Source: CAUZIZ01 sp965222655 (GTDB taxonomy: Bacteria > Acidobacteriota > UBA6911 > RPQK01 > JAJDTT01). Taken from it: 64,000 nucleotides of DNA. Of the stretch, positions 26,369-35,051 are shown one piece after another. The stretch lies in the NCBI GenBank assembly GCA_965222655.1, contig CBDCUP010000022.1:124001-188000 (forward strand). The letters are read 5' to 3'. Under the pieces are notes generated by a model that saw only the letters and a list, made by a program, of their open reading frames with translations, did no database searches and was not told where the DNA came from. Within the stretch, counting starts at the first letter, position 1; every line of letters begins with the position of its first letter. The position numbers and the translations under genes are program-made.

Positions 26369-28147
26369 ATGCTCTACGTGTCCAGGCTTCTGAGCCACCC
26401 ACTATTTTTCAGCCCTCTTTTTTTCAGCTTTCTTGCCGCCAGTGTTGGCCTCTGCCAAAACTCCGCGTTCGCCCAGAGTCGGGAACAGCCAAGCTTCAGA
26501 ACCACTTCGGAAGTGGTACTGGTCGATCTGGTAGTGACGGACCGAGAGGGTAACTTTGTGTCCGACCTCGAACTCGACGAAATCGAGCTCTACGAAGACG
26601 GGAAGCGCCAAGTCACCTCTTTTCTGCAGCTCCGGGGAAGCAAGCCTCGGCAGCCCGCCGCCGAGCAGGAGATCGCACCAACTCTTTCCGAAGTAAAGGG
26701 GGAAGCCAAGACTATTTCTCCAAGGGGAAACAGTAGGTACTACGTCTTTCTGCTCGATTTGGACACGATTGCCCATCAGGACCTCAAACAAGTCAAAAAG
26801 TCGATCCGAGAATTTCTCCAGGCGGGGCTGACGCCAGATGACCGGGTGATGATTGCCAGCTTGAGTCGAGGCCTCAACGTCAGACAGAACTTCACCTCAA
26901 GTGTCCCCAGTTTGATGCACGCCCTGGAAAAGCTACCGGTCAACCCGTCGGGATCCAGCTCGTTCGCACACTTTATTGCAGAAATGGAAGAGCTATTCAG
27001 CAGCGTCCCCCCGTTCGACTTGACTCCCCAACCCCTGCAAACTCTTCCACCCGTGGTAGAGGCCCTGGTCTCCGCCGCCGTGGCCCTTGGAAGAAGCTTT
27101 CTGGTCAATCTGGACCAACAGGCGAATTCGGCGACCGCTTCTTTGGCGGCGCTTTCCACCCGGCTGCGTTCCCTCCCTGGGCGCAAGCAGCTCATCTTTT
27201 TTTCCGGTGGCTATCCCATCGATGCTGGGTCCGTGCTGAGTCGGATTATCGAGGACAGGGCGACCGCGATCTACCCCAACCGGACCCCGATCATGCTCTT
27301 CGTCAACCGGGAGCTACGGGGGCTGGGATACGCCTCAAGCCTGCGGGGCACACTTCGTTCAGCGATCGATCAGTCCAACCGCTCCCAGGTCTCGATCTAC
27401 AGCATCGACAGCCGAGGCCTGTCGGCTCCGTTCGATGTCAGCACCAGTGGTTCGGGCTATTTCAGCCAATTCTCATCCTCACTTGCAGAGATCACCGGTC
27501 CCCAGGATTTCCTTATATCCCTTTCCCTGGGCACTGGGGGACGCTCGTTCGTGGACAGCAACGACCTGGGCGAGGGCGTTAGGAGGGCCTTCCAGGATCG
27601 GTCCGAATACTACCTTGTTGGCTTCGTTCCCACAGCCAGGAGAAAACCGGGCACCTTTCACTCGATCAAAGTGAAGGTCAATCGCCCCCGGCTCGAGCTT
27701 CGCTTTCGCAGAAGCTACATCGAGGCGGACAAGAAATCCATGGCAAAGCGTGACCTGCTCAATGCCCTGAAGTTCCCCCATCTTTTTCAAGAGTTCCTCT
27801 CCGAGCTCCAGGTCTCGACCAACGATGGCAAGATCCGACTCAACACCGTCATTCCGACGCAAGCTCTAGGCTTCGCAGCTGCAGGAGGCAAATACAAATG
27901 TGTAGTCGAGATCTTTGTCGCACTGATAGACGGATCCGGTAAGTTGGCAAAGGACGAGATGTTCTTGGAGAAACAGGCAGATCTGGAATTCAGCGCTCAA
28001 CAACTGGCTGATTTTCGCCGGCACGAGACCGCCCGGATCGACGCCGAAGGGAAGGCACCTTCTGGCAGCTACGAAATGGTAGTGATCCTGCGCCAGACAC
28101 CTTCCGGAGAGATGACCACACACCGCAAGCGTGTGACGGTCCAATAG
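26369..28147 (+). CDS. VWFA-related Acidobacterial-domain protein
   Basis: An exported protein of 592 aa with a hydrophobic N-terminal signal (about 6-35). It opens the mature part with FRTTSEVVLVDLVVTDREGN and FVSDLELDEIELYEDGKRQ, the hallmark N-terminus of the VWFA-related Acidobacterial domain family (TIGR03436 type). The middle is a von Willebrand A-like fold with YYVFLLDLDT in place of a strict MIDAS DxSxS, and GRKQLIFFSGG. The family is greatly expanded in Acidobacteria and its function is unknown. ATG 26369 follows from the signal peptide; an upstream in-frame start at 26306 is less likely. Confidence 0.85.
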   Translation: MLYVSRLLSHPLFFSPLFFSFLAASVGLCQNSAFAQSREQPSFRTTSEVVLVDLVVTDREGNFVSDLELDEIELYEDGKRQVTSFLQLRGSKPRQPAAEQEIAPTLSEVKGEAKTISPRGNSRYYVFLLDLDTIAHQDLKQVKKSIREFLQAGLTPDDRVMIASLSRGLNVRQNFTSSVPSLMHALEKLPVNPSGSSSFAHFIAEMEELFSSVPPFDLTPQPLQTLPPVVEALVSAAVALGRSFLVNLDQQANSATASLAALSTRLRSLPGRKQLIFFSGGYPIDAGSVLSRIIEDRATAIYPNRTPIMLFVNRELRGLGYASSLRGTLRSAIDQSNRSQVSIYSIDSRGLSAPFDVSTSGSGYFSQFSSSLAEITGPQDFLISLSLGTGGRSFVDSNDLGEGVRRAFQDRSEYYLVGFVPTARRKPGTFHSIKVKVNRPRLELRFRRSYIEADKKSMAKRDLLNALKFPHLFQEFLSELQVSTNDGKIRLNTVIPTQALGFAAAGGKYKCVVEIFVALIDGSGKLAKDEMFLEKQADLEFSAQQLADFRRHETARIDAEGKAPSGSYEMVVILRQTPSGEMTTHRKRVTVQ

Positions 28148-28233
28148 CTCTATCCCGGCCCCGGCTGAGCTGACGCCATTCGAGAAGGAAGCTTTGGTTG
28201 TCTCCTACCGAAACATCGATAGCACCGAGTCGG

Positions 28234-28294
28234 TTGTAGAACGGGCACTCTTGCCCGTCAAGGAAGACGACGGGCAGGAGTGCCCGTTCTACAA
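28234..28294 (+). repeat. Repeat B copy 3
   Basis: Arms GTAGAACGGGCACT and AGTGCCCGTTCTAC pair perfectly. Compared with B2, two arm bases have changed on both sides, keeping the stem. It is preceded at 28175-28230 by sequence shared with 8700-8760. It lies between convergent genes (28147 and 28351). Confidence 0.8.
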
Positions 28295-28350
28295 ACACTC
28301 AGGGCTCAGTTCGATGAACCCTTCCACGACTTCCTGCTTGAAGTTTTACC

Positions 28351-29493
28351 CTAGATCGCGGGACGGCGCCCGGTTCCGTAGCCGGTCAGCTCCACGTATC
28401 CGTGACCGATCCGTCTGCCTTGCGGATCCTGCACTCGAACCAGACCCTCCCAGTAGAAGAGATCCTCGACAATCCGGCTGCGGTTCTCCTGGTCTGCCAG
28501 TTCAGGAACCACCACCATCTCCAGGTCGGCGTCCGGCAATCTCACCGTCCAGCCTGCCGGATACTCGGCCCCGGTCTCTTTACTCTTCCAGGTACGGCTG
28601 GACTGCACCGTCCAATCGCCCGGGGCCAGATAACGCACTTCACCAGTCCTTGAAACCAGCGAACCTCTAGCAAAGTCCACTCTTCCCTGATCGTCGCGCA
28701 GGAGATAGAGCATGACCTCGCGACCATCGTTGAGTTGAAGACTGAACCAGTCCCACCCTACCTGATTGGCGCTGAGCTGGTTGGAGCCGAACTCCTTGTC
28801 CATCCAGCTCTCACCCCGCACCTTGGTCGTCTTTCCCCCAATCGTCATCGAGCCGTGGGTCTGGAGACGGGTGAAGCTGTAGTAGTGGCTGGCCGCCGTC
28901 TTGTCATTACCCTTGAGGCTAAACCCGTTTGGTCCCTGGAAGACAGAAGCCTTGCTGGGTAGGGTCTTCAGATCGAAGGCCACCCCCTGCCCTCTGTCCT
29001 TCATGGAAAAGTCGAAGGCCTGACCGTTCCAGCTCAGGGTCCATCGGCCATCGGTGCCGGTGGGAGCACGGCTCCAGGCGATCAGCGGATCAGGGTAACG
29101 GGGAAAGCCGCCTAACAGGGGAATGGCACGGTAGAACACCTCGCTGAAAAGATGCCGCTTCACGGCGAGATCCGTGACGGCTGCATGTCCCATTACCAGA
29201 TCGCTGGCAGCCCATTCGGACTCCAGCTGCGGTCGTTGGGGAAGCAGTCCCACTCGAAAGAACGTGAACTGGTAGCCGAAGACGCGTTCTGGGTCGCTCT
29301 CGGAAACCAGCCGACCGGTGAAATACCACCACTCCGTCCGGTAGCCTTCGCGAGCCCAGTGATGCTGGGGAAAAGACCAGGAATACTCCGGTCGGGCCGG
29401 ACGCCATTCTGCGGCTTCAACAGCAACCAGCAACGGGCAGAGAGACAGGGCGATTCGAAGGCTCACAATAAGAGCACTCCTTTCACATATCAT
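28351..29493 (-). CDS. AttH-like lipocalin-fold hydrolase (CrtC/AttH family), secreted
   Basis: A 380-aa protein with a signal peptide (to about residue 28). The mature start has WSFPQHHWAREGYRTEWWYFTGRL, the family's EWWYFTG motif, and later SWMDKEFGSNQL, GWDWFSLQLNDG and GHGYVELTGYG. The family includes carotenoid 1,2-hydratase and the AttH component of attEFGH clusters. Its gene overlaps the 3' end of the permease gene by 11 bp and follows an ABC ATPase, the same order as attEFGH. It probably acts in the periplasm on a lipid or polyene-type substrate; the actual substrate is unknown. Confidence 0.82.
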   Translation of the reverse strand: MICERSALIVSLRIALSLCPLLVAVEAAEWRPARPEYSWSFPQHHWAREGYRTEWWYFTGRLVSESDPERVFGYQFTFFRVGLLPQRPQLESEWAASDLVMGHAAVTDLAVKRHLFSEVFYRAIPLLGGFPRYPDPLIAWSRAPTGTDGRWTLSWNGQAFDFSMKDRGQGVAFDLKTLPSKASVFQGPNGFSLKGNDKTAASHYYSFTRLQTHGSMTIGGKTTKVRGESWMDKEFGSNQLSANQVGWDWFSLQLNDGREVMLYLLRDDQGRVDFARGSLVSRTGEVRYLAPGDWTVQSSRTWKSKETGAEYPAGWTVRLPDADLEMVVVPELADQENRSRIVEDLFYWEGLVRVQDPQGRRIGHGYVELTGYGTGRRPAI

Positions 29494-32041
29494 CTCGACT
29501 CAAAACCGTAGCCGGGCTCTGAGTGGCCCGGAGAGCAGGGTAAAAGCTTGCCAGCAGCGCAGCTCCCAGAATGGTCGCGCTTTGCTGAATCAAGGAGGCC
29601 CAGGGCCAATAGACCTGTATAGTCCACCCGAAGTAGGCTCGATTGATGACGAAGATCAGGATGGCGGCGAGGGCGATGCCTCCCAGGATTCCCAGCGCCA
29701 AACCCAGAAGTCCGATTCCCAGTCCCTTCCCCACAAAGACCCAGAATACCTGTAGACGCAGGGCTCCCATAGCCCGGTACAAGGCCAACTCGGAAATGCG
29801 TTCCCGCGCCAGAATCAACAGGGTCAGTGTAATTCCACAGACCGCAATCAAGAGGCACATGGCCTGCAAGAGTCGCGTGATGGCGAAGGTCTGGTCGAAG
29901 ATCTTCAAAACCGCCTGCCTTAGAGTCCGGTTGCTCCGAAACCGTAGCGGCGTCTCCGCATAGCGGAGTTTGAGCTGATCGACAACCCGCTCCGTCTCCT
30001 CGGGCGCCTGCAGATAGAGGGCTAGGCTGTGCGCAGATCCCGGTTCGAAGTGCTGGGCCAGAGCCTCGAGATCGACCACGGCCAGGCCCTTCCCAGGGGA
30101 ATAATCGTAGTACACCCCGACGATAGGAAACCGTACTTCTCCTCCTGAAGCAGAAACCACCAGCCGATCTCCCACTCCTAGATCCGCCTTGTGGGCGAGG
30201 GTCTCGCCGATGAGGACGGCCTTCCCCTGCCTCAGCAACGGCCAGGCCTGGGATGGGTTTCCGTAGAGCAGGGGAAAGCGGGACTCGCCTCCCAGCAGGC
30301 TCATGTCCACCCCGGCCAGATAGATCTCGCGATCACCTGAGTAGACCTCCAGCTTGCGCAGCCGGTCAACCGCTCGGACGCCGGGAAGATTCGAAAGCGA
30401 GGAAACGAGATCATCATCGAGAGTCGCCTGAACGCCTCTTCCCCGAAAAGAGGACGTGCTGACGTAGATGTCGGCTTTCACCGTCCCACCGACCCAGACA
30501 TCGACGGTCCGCCGAAAACTGCCAATCATGAAAGTGATCCCGATCAGCATGCTGACCGCAATGGCGAGGGAGGATACCGCAAAAGAGGTCGTCTGCAGCC
30601 TGGCACCCAGGCTTTTGAGACTGTACCCTAGACCGAACCCTCGAACCGGAACTGCCGCGGTGATCCTGCGAATGAAGAGAGGAGCGGACAGTGGGAGCAC
30701 AACCAAGACAGCGATACCAAGGACGAAACCGGACGGCTTCCAGGTCCAGCCATACACCTGATACCACAACCCCGTGAGGACCAGGATCAGCACTCCCCCA
30801 AGGAAGAGCGGCAGGGCCAGCGAGGCGACCCTCTGGTGCAGAATCGGCGGCGCGAGTAACGCCCGGATCTGTCGTCGACTCATGTCAAGAGCAGGAATCA
30901 GGGCACCGGCCACGGCTCCACCAATCCCGATCACTGCCGCCAGCAGGTAGATCCAGAGAGGGATCTCCAAGGATTCGATTTCGGCCAGCAGGTAGAGGTT
31001 GCTGAGGGTCGCGCTCACCACCCTAACGTTGGCCTGGGCAGCCCAGTAACCCAATGGGATTCCCAGAACGACACCCACGATCCCGATGAGCAGCACCTCC
31101 CGAAGGATGAGACTCAGTACCTGCGTCCGAGTCGCCCCCAGCGATCGCAGCACACCAAACTCGGCACGCCGGCGCAGGAGCAGGGCTTGTGTGCTGCTAT
31201 AGACAAGAAAGAGTCCAACGAAAAGACTAATAAGGCTCAACGCCGTGAGGTTGAGCCGAAAAGCCTCGAGTAGATCGGATGCCGTGTTCTCGCGCTGTTC
31301 GGGAGTCAAGAGTCTCACGGACGGACCCAATCGAAGCTGAAGATCGGCGACAACCTTCGTGAGGTTCGCAGCCGGGTCCAACCTGACGTCAATCTGATCG
31401 ATCTCGCCTGACCGAGCGAACAGACCCTGCACCTGGGAGATATCCATCACGACGAGCTTGTTACTCGCAAAAGGGGTCAATCGGCGAAAGTCCACCAGTG
31501 CGCCCACCGTCAGCTCCACGCTGCGGGAACCGCTCGAGACCTGGAACCTGTCCCCGACGATCCAGTCCATATCCTTTGCCAGTTGGGGTGTCACAGCCGC
31601 CCATCCTGGCTGGCCCAAGATGCTCCAGTCCTCCCCTCGCTCTCCTGCCCAGGGCATCCGCACGGGAGCGAAGAAATCGATTCCCAGGATCTCCAGGAAA
31701 ATCCCTGCGGAGTCGGCGAGTGCCACATCAAGACGGCACAAAGGCCAGGCTGCGGCTACGCCTGGCGCTCCCAGAACCTTTGGATAGAGCGCTTCAGAAA
31801 AGGTCGGAGTTCGACTCAGGATCGTGAAGTCGGCCTCGCCACTGACCGCTTCAATACTTCCCCTGAAAGCCGCCAGAGAATTTCGGTTGATGATCTGGAT
31901 GCAGACAACCGAGGCGACACCGAGCGCCACCCCGAGTATGGTGAGAAAGTAGAGGGCGCTCCCAGCCCGGATCCGGGCACGAAGGGAAAGGAAAAGGTAG
32001 CGCCTCAAACCTGCTCCATGATGCCACTGTGGAGCCTCCAA
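29483..32041 (-). CDS. ABC transporter permease, two FtsX-like domains (AttF/AttG-like)
   Basis: An 852-aa inner-membrane protein. A membrane segment at about 25-50 is followed by a periplasmic MacB_PCD-like region (50-260), three segments of FtsX domain one (about 265-400), four more hydrophobic segments in the middle and a second FtsX domain at the C-terminus (about 715-845). It pairs with the ATPase encoded just upstream. An ATG at 32041 overlaps that gene by 37 bp. A TTG at 32008 overlaps its TGA by 3 bases (TTGA) after GGAGCAGG and is an equally plausible start, about 11 residues shorter. Confidence 0.85.
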   Translation of the reverse strand: MEAPQWHHGAGLRRYLFLSLRARIRAGSALYFLTILGVALGVASVVCIQIINRNSLAAFRGSIEAVSGEADFTILSRTPTFSEALYPKVLGAPGVAAAWPLCRLDVALADSAGIFLEILGIDFFAPVRMPWAGERGEDWSILGQPGWAAVTPQLAKDMDWIVGDRFQVSSGSRSVELTVGALVDFRRLTPFASNKLVVMDISQVQGLFARSGEIDQIDVRLDPAANLTKVVADLQLRLGPSVRLLTPEQRENTASDLLEAFRLNLTALSLISLFVGLFLVYSSTQALLLRRRAEFGVLRSLGATRTQVLSLILREVLLIGIVGVVLGIPLGYWAAQANVRVVSATLSNLYLLAEIESLEIPLWIYLLAAVIGIGGAVAGALIPALDMSRRQIRALLAPPILHQRVASLALPLFLGGVLILVLTGLWYQVYGWTWKPSGFVLGIAVLVVLPLSAPLFIRRITAAVPVRGFGLGYSLKSLGARLQTTSFAVSSLAIAVSMLIGITFMIGSFRRTVDVWVGGTVKADIYVSTSSFRGRGVQATLDDDLVSSLSNLPGVRAVDRLRKLEVYSGDREIYLAGVDMSLLGGESRFPLLYGNPSQAWPLLRQGKAVLIGETLAHKADLGVGDRLVVSASGGEVRFPIVGVYYDYSPGKGLAVVDLEALAQHFEPGSAHSLALYLQAPEETERVVDQLKLRYAETPLRFRSNRTLRQAVLKIFDQTFAITRLLQAMCLLIAVCGITLTLLILARERISELALYRAMGALRLQVFWVFVGKGLGIGLLGLALGILGGIALAAILIFVINRAYFGWTIQVYWPWASLIQQSATILGAALLASFYPALRATQSPATVLSRDDM

Positions 32042-32703
32042 CGCTGGTCCGCCAGGGCGGCGAGCTCCCGGCTGTGAGTGGCGTAGATCAGGGTACTGCC
32101 TTCCTCCTCTGCCAATGAGAGCATCAGCTGCAGGACCTGTTGACTATTGTCATCATCGAGATTACCGGTGGGCTCGTCTGCCAGGAGCAGCCGCGGCCGG
32201 CGCAAGAGTGCCCGGCAAATAGCTACGCGCTGCATCTCTCCCCCGCTAAGCTGATGAATGGGATCATCCACTCGATCGGCCAGGTCCACCCGGTCCAGTA
32301 GAGCTTTCACCCGGGGGAGAAACTGCGAGGGTCGGCCGCCCGAGACCAGCTCAGGAAGACCGACGTTTTCAGCGACGGAAAGATGGGATAGCAGGTAGAA
32401 GAACTGAAAGACCAACCCGACGCCATCACGCCTCAGTAGGGCTCGGTCGCGTTCCGAGAGACTGGCAAGGTTGCGGCCTTCAATCCAGACTTCTCCCTCG
32501 GAAGGTAGATCGATCCCTGCAGCTATGTGCAACAGCGTCGATTTACCACTGCCGCTGCGCCCCTGGACGGCTACTCGCTGCCCCGCCGACAAGTCGAAGG
32601 AGACTTCCCGCAGGGCGTAACGGTCACCGGCTCCGGAATCGTAGATCTTGGAAACACCTTGAAAGGAGAGCACCGGCTTCACCACGTCGCTGCTTTTTAC
32701 CAC
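32005..32703 (-). CDS. ABC transporter ATP-binding protein (LolD/MacB type)
   Basis: A 232-aa ATPase with Walker A GRSGSGKSTLL near 49-59, signature LSGGEMQRVAICRALL near 145-160 and Walker B LLLADEPTG near 165-173. It powers the FtsX-type permease encoded next, probably for lipoprotein/lipid extraction or macrolide-type export rather than import, since no solute-binding protein is present. First gene of the ATPase-permease-AttH operon. The start read here is a GTG; its promoter region is shared with the divergent VapBC-like pair. Confidence 0.9.
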   Translation of the reverse strand: MVKSSDVVKPVLSFQGVSKIYDSGAGDRYALREVSFDLSAGQRVAVQGRSGSGKSTLLHIAAGIDLPSEGEVWIEGRNLASLSERDRALLRRDGVGLVFQFFYLLSHLSVAENVGLPELVSGGRPSQFLPRVKALLDRVDLADRVDDPIHQLSGGEMQRVAICRALLRRPRLLLADEPTGNLDDDNSQQVLQLMLSLAEEEGSTLIYATHSRELAALADQRWRLHSGIMEQV

Positions 32704-32759
32704 AACGAGACCCCAAGCACGACGTTCCCCCGCTCACCGCTTCGATTTCCCAAAAAAAA

Positions 32760-32788
32760 TTGACAGGCACGCTTATACAGCATACAGT
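32760..32788 (+). promoter_or_regulatory. Sigma-70-like promoter of the antitoxin gene
   Basis: TTGACA at 32760-32765 and TACAGT at 32783-32788 are separated by exactly 17 bp. A start of transcription 7 bp on would fall at about 32795, the A of the antitoxin ATG. No ribosome-binding site precedes that ATG, so a leaderless mRNA is likely. TACAGCA is repeated at 32777-32783 and, overlapping the ATG, 32789-32795, and could be part of an autoregulatory operator. Confidence 0.6.
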
Positions 32789-32794
32789 TACAGC

Positions 32795-33067
32795 ATGGCG
32801 CTAACAGAGCGACGCACACAGATCTACTTGACCGAAGAACAGTACCAGGAGGCGACAAACCTGGCGCGAAAACGGGGTTGTTCCCTCGCCTCGGTAGTAC
32901 GCGAAGCCCTCGAGGAGTTTTTGTCAAGAGCGAGCCAAGTCCAGAAGGCCCCCTGGTCTCAGGACCCGGCGAGCGACCTGGTAGGATCGGTCCAGCTACC
33001 CGCTCTGCCGAGCGACGGTCAGGGCATCCCCGACCTTGATGAAGCCATCAACACAAGCGTTTACTAG
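32795..33067 (+). CDS. Ribbon-helix-helix antitoxin (VapB-like)
   Basis: A 90-aa protein. Residues 6-45 (RRTQIYLTEEQYQEATNLAR and SLASVVREALEEFLSR) form a ribbon-helix-helix DNA-binding domain. The remaining tail, rich in Pro and Asp, would wrap the toxin. It is located 14 bp before a PIN-domain toxin gene. Such antitoxins bind their own operator with the toxin and neutralise it. The promoter is placed so that the message would begin at the ATG. Confidence 0.85.
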   Translation: MALTERRTQIYLTEEQYQEATNLARKRGCSLASVVREALEEFLSRASQVQKAPWSQDPASDLVGSVQLPALPSDGQGIPDLDEAINTSVY

Positions 33068-33081
33068 CAGACTTGAGTCGG

Positions 33082-33483
33082 ATGATCTTCGCTGATAGCT
33101 CGGGTTTCATCGCCACATTCGATGCTCGCGACCAACGCCACAAGCGAGCGGCCCAAGCCTGGAGAAGCTTCGAGAGCGAGGGCCTCTACATTCTAACAAC
33201 TCAGCTCGTCCTGGCGGAGACGGTCACCCACCTCCGCCGCCGTGCGGGGTGGGAGACTTCCCGGACAATCGGAGACGCCCTGCTGAGGAGCCAGGTCATC
33301 AGGGTAGTCGGCCTGAGCAGCGGACAGCTTGACGCCGCCTGGCTCGAGTTCGTTCGCAACGCCGATCCCAAATTCTCGCTTTGCGATGCGGCGTCCATTG
33401 TGCTGATGCGGGAGCAGGGTATCACCAGAATCTTCACTTTCGACCACCATTTCGCGGAATCCGGTTTCGACCTCGTTCCGTGA
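33082..33483 (+). CDS. PIN-domain ribonuclease toxin (VapC-like)
   Basis: A 133-aa PIN-domain RNase. Acidic residues appear in MIFADSSGFIATFD (first Asp), LAETVTHL (Glu), SLCDAASIVLM (Asp) and IFTFDHHF (Asp), in the PIN order. VapC toxins cleave tRNA or rRNA when the antitoxin is degraded. The ATG at 33082 makes the protein start with the first beta strand; a TTG at 33073 would add three residues. It follows the antitoxin gene with a short gap and is presumably co-transcribed. Confidence 0.85.
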   Translation: MIFADSSGFIATFDARDQRHKRAAQAWRSFESEGLYILTTQLVLAETVTHLRRRAGWETSRTIGDALLRSQVIRVVGLSSGQLDAAWLEFVRNADPKFSLCDAASIVLMREQGITRIFTFDHHFAESGFDLVP

Positions 33484-33642
33484 GTGGAGCATGTAGCTCC
33501 CAGCGTGCTAGAGTGAGATACAGGGTCGATGTCTGAGCTGCTAGCGTTTGCTTCCCATGTCCGAAATGAACACAATGGACTACAGAAGCATCTAGTATAG
33601 GGCGGGTAGTAGTGCAACCTCTCATCGAGGAACAAGCGAATC

Positions 33643-34179
33643 ATGACAAGAATGACTTTGCTCCCAGCCGTGGCGGTGCTCCTCTACCTTGCCACTCCTT
33701 TGTTGGGACAGGAAAAGACCGCGCCCTCTGAGCCGGAGCAGAAGGTGGAAGTCGAAAAGCAGGGACGGGTGAGGCTGGGGGGAATTTCCATTGGAGCCGG
33801 CTATAGCAGGTACGGCTACCGTTCCCCGGGTTTCTACCACCCCTATAGTCCCTACTACCATGGAGGCTACTACTCCGGCTACTATCATCCGCTGGATGCC
33901 TGGGCACATCCCGGCTACCATCTGGGCTTCGACAAAACCAGCAACACAGGCCGCATCAAGCTGAAGACAGCGCACAAGGAGGCCAGCGTCTTCCTGGATG
34001 GAGCCTTTGCCGGCGTGGCGAAGGATCTCAAGGAGATCTGGCTTGAGCCCGGTGTTTATCAACTCAAGGTCGCGGCCGACCTCCACGAACCCTTCGAGCT
34101 TCGGGTCTACGTACTGAGCGGGAAGACTATAAAGATTGAGGCCGATCTAAAGGAAAGGGAAAAGGAGCACCGCCCATGA
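33643..34179 (+). CDS. Secreted PEGA-like domain protein with Tyr/Gly-rich linker
   Basis: A 178-aa exported protein with a signal peptide (about 1-22). The middle (about 50-90) is strongly biased to Tyr, Gly, His and Pro (SRYGYRSPGFYHPYSPYYHG). Residues about 98-170 resemble a PEGA domain (IKLKTAHKEASVFLDGAFAG, then LEPGVYQLKV), a small beta-fold common in surface proteins. Its stop overlaps the next ATG (ATGA), so the two are translationally coupled. Function unknown; a periplasmic or envelope role is inferred. Confidence 0.7.
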   Translation: MTRMTLLPAVAVLLYLATPLLGQEKTAPSEPEQKVEVEKQGRVRLGGISIGAGYSRYGYRSPGFYHPYSPYYHGGYYSGYYHPLDAWAHPGYHLGFDKTSNTGRIKLKTAHKEASVFLDGAFAGVAKDLKEIWLEPGVYQLKVAADLHEPFELRVYVLSGKTIKIEADLKEREKEHRP

Positions 34180-34865
34180 AACGGATAGCTAGCATCCTTT
34201 CGATTTCCATCCTCTTCATCATTTCTGCCCTGGGGAACTCAGACGGAACCCGCCCTCGTAGCGAGGCGAGCAAGTATCCGATCTCGGTGGAAAAGGAGGG
34301 CTTCAAGTTGGGGGCCCGCCTGCTCAGCAAGCTCGAGGTAACCCAAACCTTCGTCACCGACCTGAATCGGGGCTACATCGTGGTGGAGATCGCACTCTAC
34401 CCAGGCAAGGACGAGATTGACATAGCGAACACTGATTTCACTCTCCAGATTTCCGGTCTGGATGCTGAGATCCGTCCCCGGGATCCGGCGCTGATCGCTG
34501 CGGGCCTGCAACGAACGGCTCCCCAGCAGAGGCAAGTAGGCATAATCCCGTATGGATCAGTCGGATACGAATCCGGTCCGAGGCGCAACGATCGCTATGG
34601 CAACCAGACGGGCGGCCGAGGGGTCAGAACCTCGGTGGGAGTCGGCGTGGTCCTCGACCGTAACCCTCCGGCCTCTACCAGCCAGGATCGGCGCGTGATG
34701 GAGCAGGAGCTCGAGGACAAGGGACTGCCGCAGGGCGCCGTCGATGCCCCAATCGCCGGCTATCTGTACTTCCCCGTTGAGAAGCTCCCCAAGAACGCAG
34801 AGCACCGGCTCGAATACCAAACGGAGAATGGGGTGACGATCGTTCTGCTGCTTCCCAGGAAATAA
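34176..34865 (+). CDS. Secreted protein of unknown function coupled to the PEGA gene
   Basis: A 229-aa protein with a signal peptide (about 1-20). No family recognised. The central stretch (about 110-170) is Gly/Arg-rich with GYESGPRRNDRYGN and VGVGVVLDRNP, probably flexible. The flanks look beta-rich (VVEIALYPGKDEIDIANTDF and GYLYFPVEKLPK). The 4-bp overlap with the upstream gene suggests they form one envelope-located pair. A small stem-loop with a T run at 34940-34962 ends the unit. Confidence 0.65.
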   Translation: MKRIASILSISILFIISALGNSDGTRPRSEASKYPISVEKEGFKLGARLLSKLEVTQTFVTDLNRGYIVVEIALYPGKDEIDIANTDFTLQISGLDAEIRPRDPALIAAGLQRTAPQQRQVGIIPYGSVGYESGPRRNDRYGNQTGGRGVRTSVGVGVVLDRNPPASTSQDRRVMEQELEDKGLPQGAVDAPIAGYLYFPVEKLPKNAEHRLEYQTENGVTIVLLLPRK

Positions 34866-34939
34866 AGCGATAGGATCAACCTCTCGGATATATCTGTAGA
34901 CTGGAGCTCTCGCCCCGCCTCGATCCAGGCTCCGTTCCT

Positions 34940-34962
34940 CAGGTGTCAAACACACCTGTTTT
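34940..34962 (+). terminator. Candidate Rho-independent terminator
   Basis: CAGGTGT-CAAAC-ACACCTG followed by TTTT, 75 bp after the stop of the preceding gene. The stem is only 7 bp, so efficiency is uncertain. Confidence 0.5.
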
Positions 34963-35051
34963 CAGTCGCCGAACTCTGCTATAGTCCCGCCTCGAAAACC
35001 AATTAATTCCTGCCTATGCCCGATCTGATCAGGATAGGCCGAGGAGAATCC

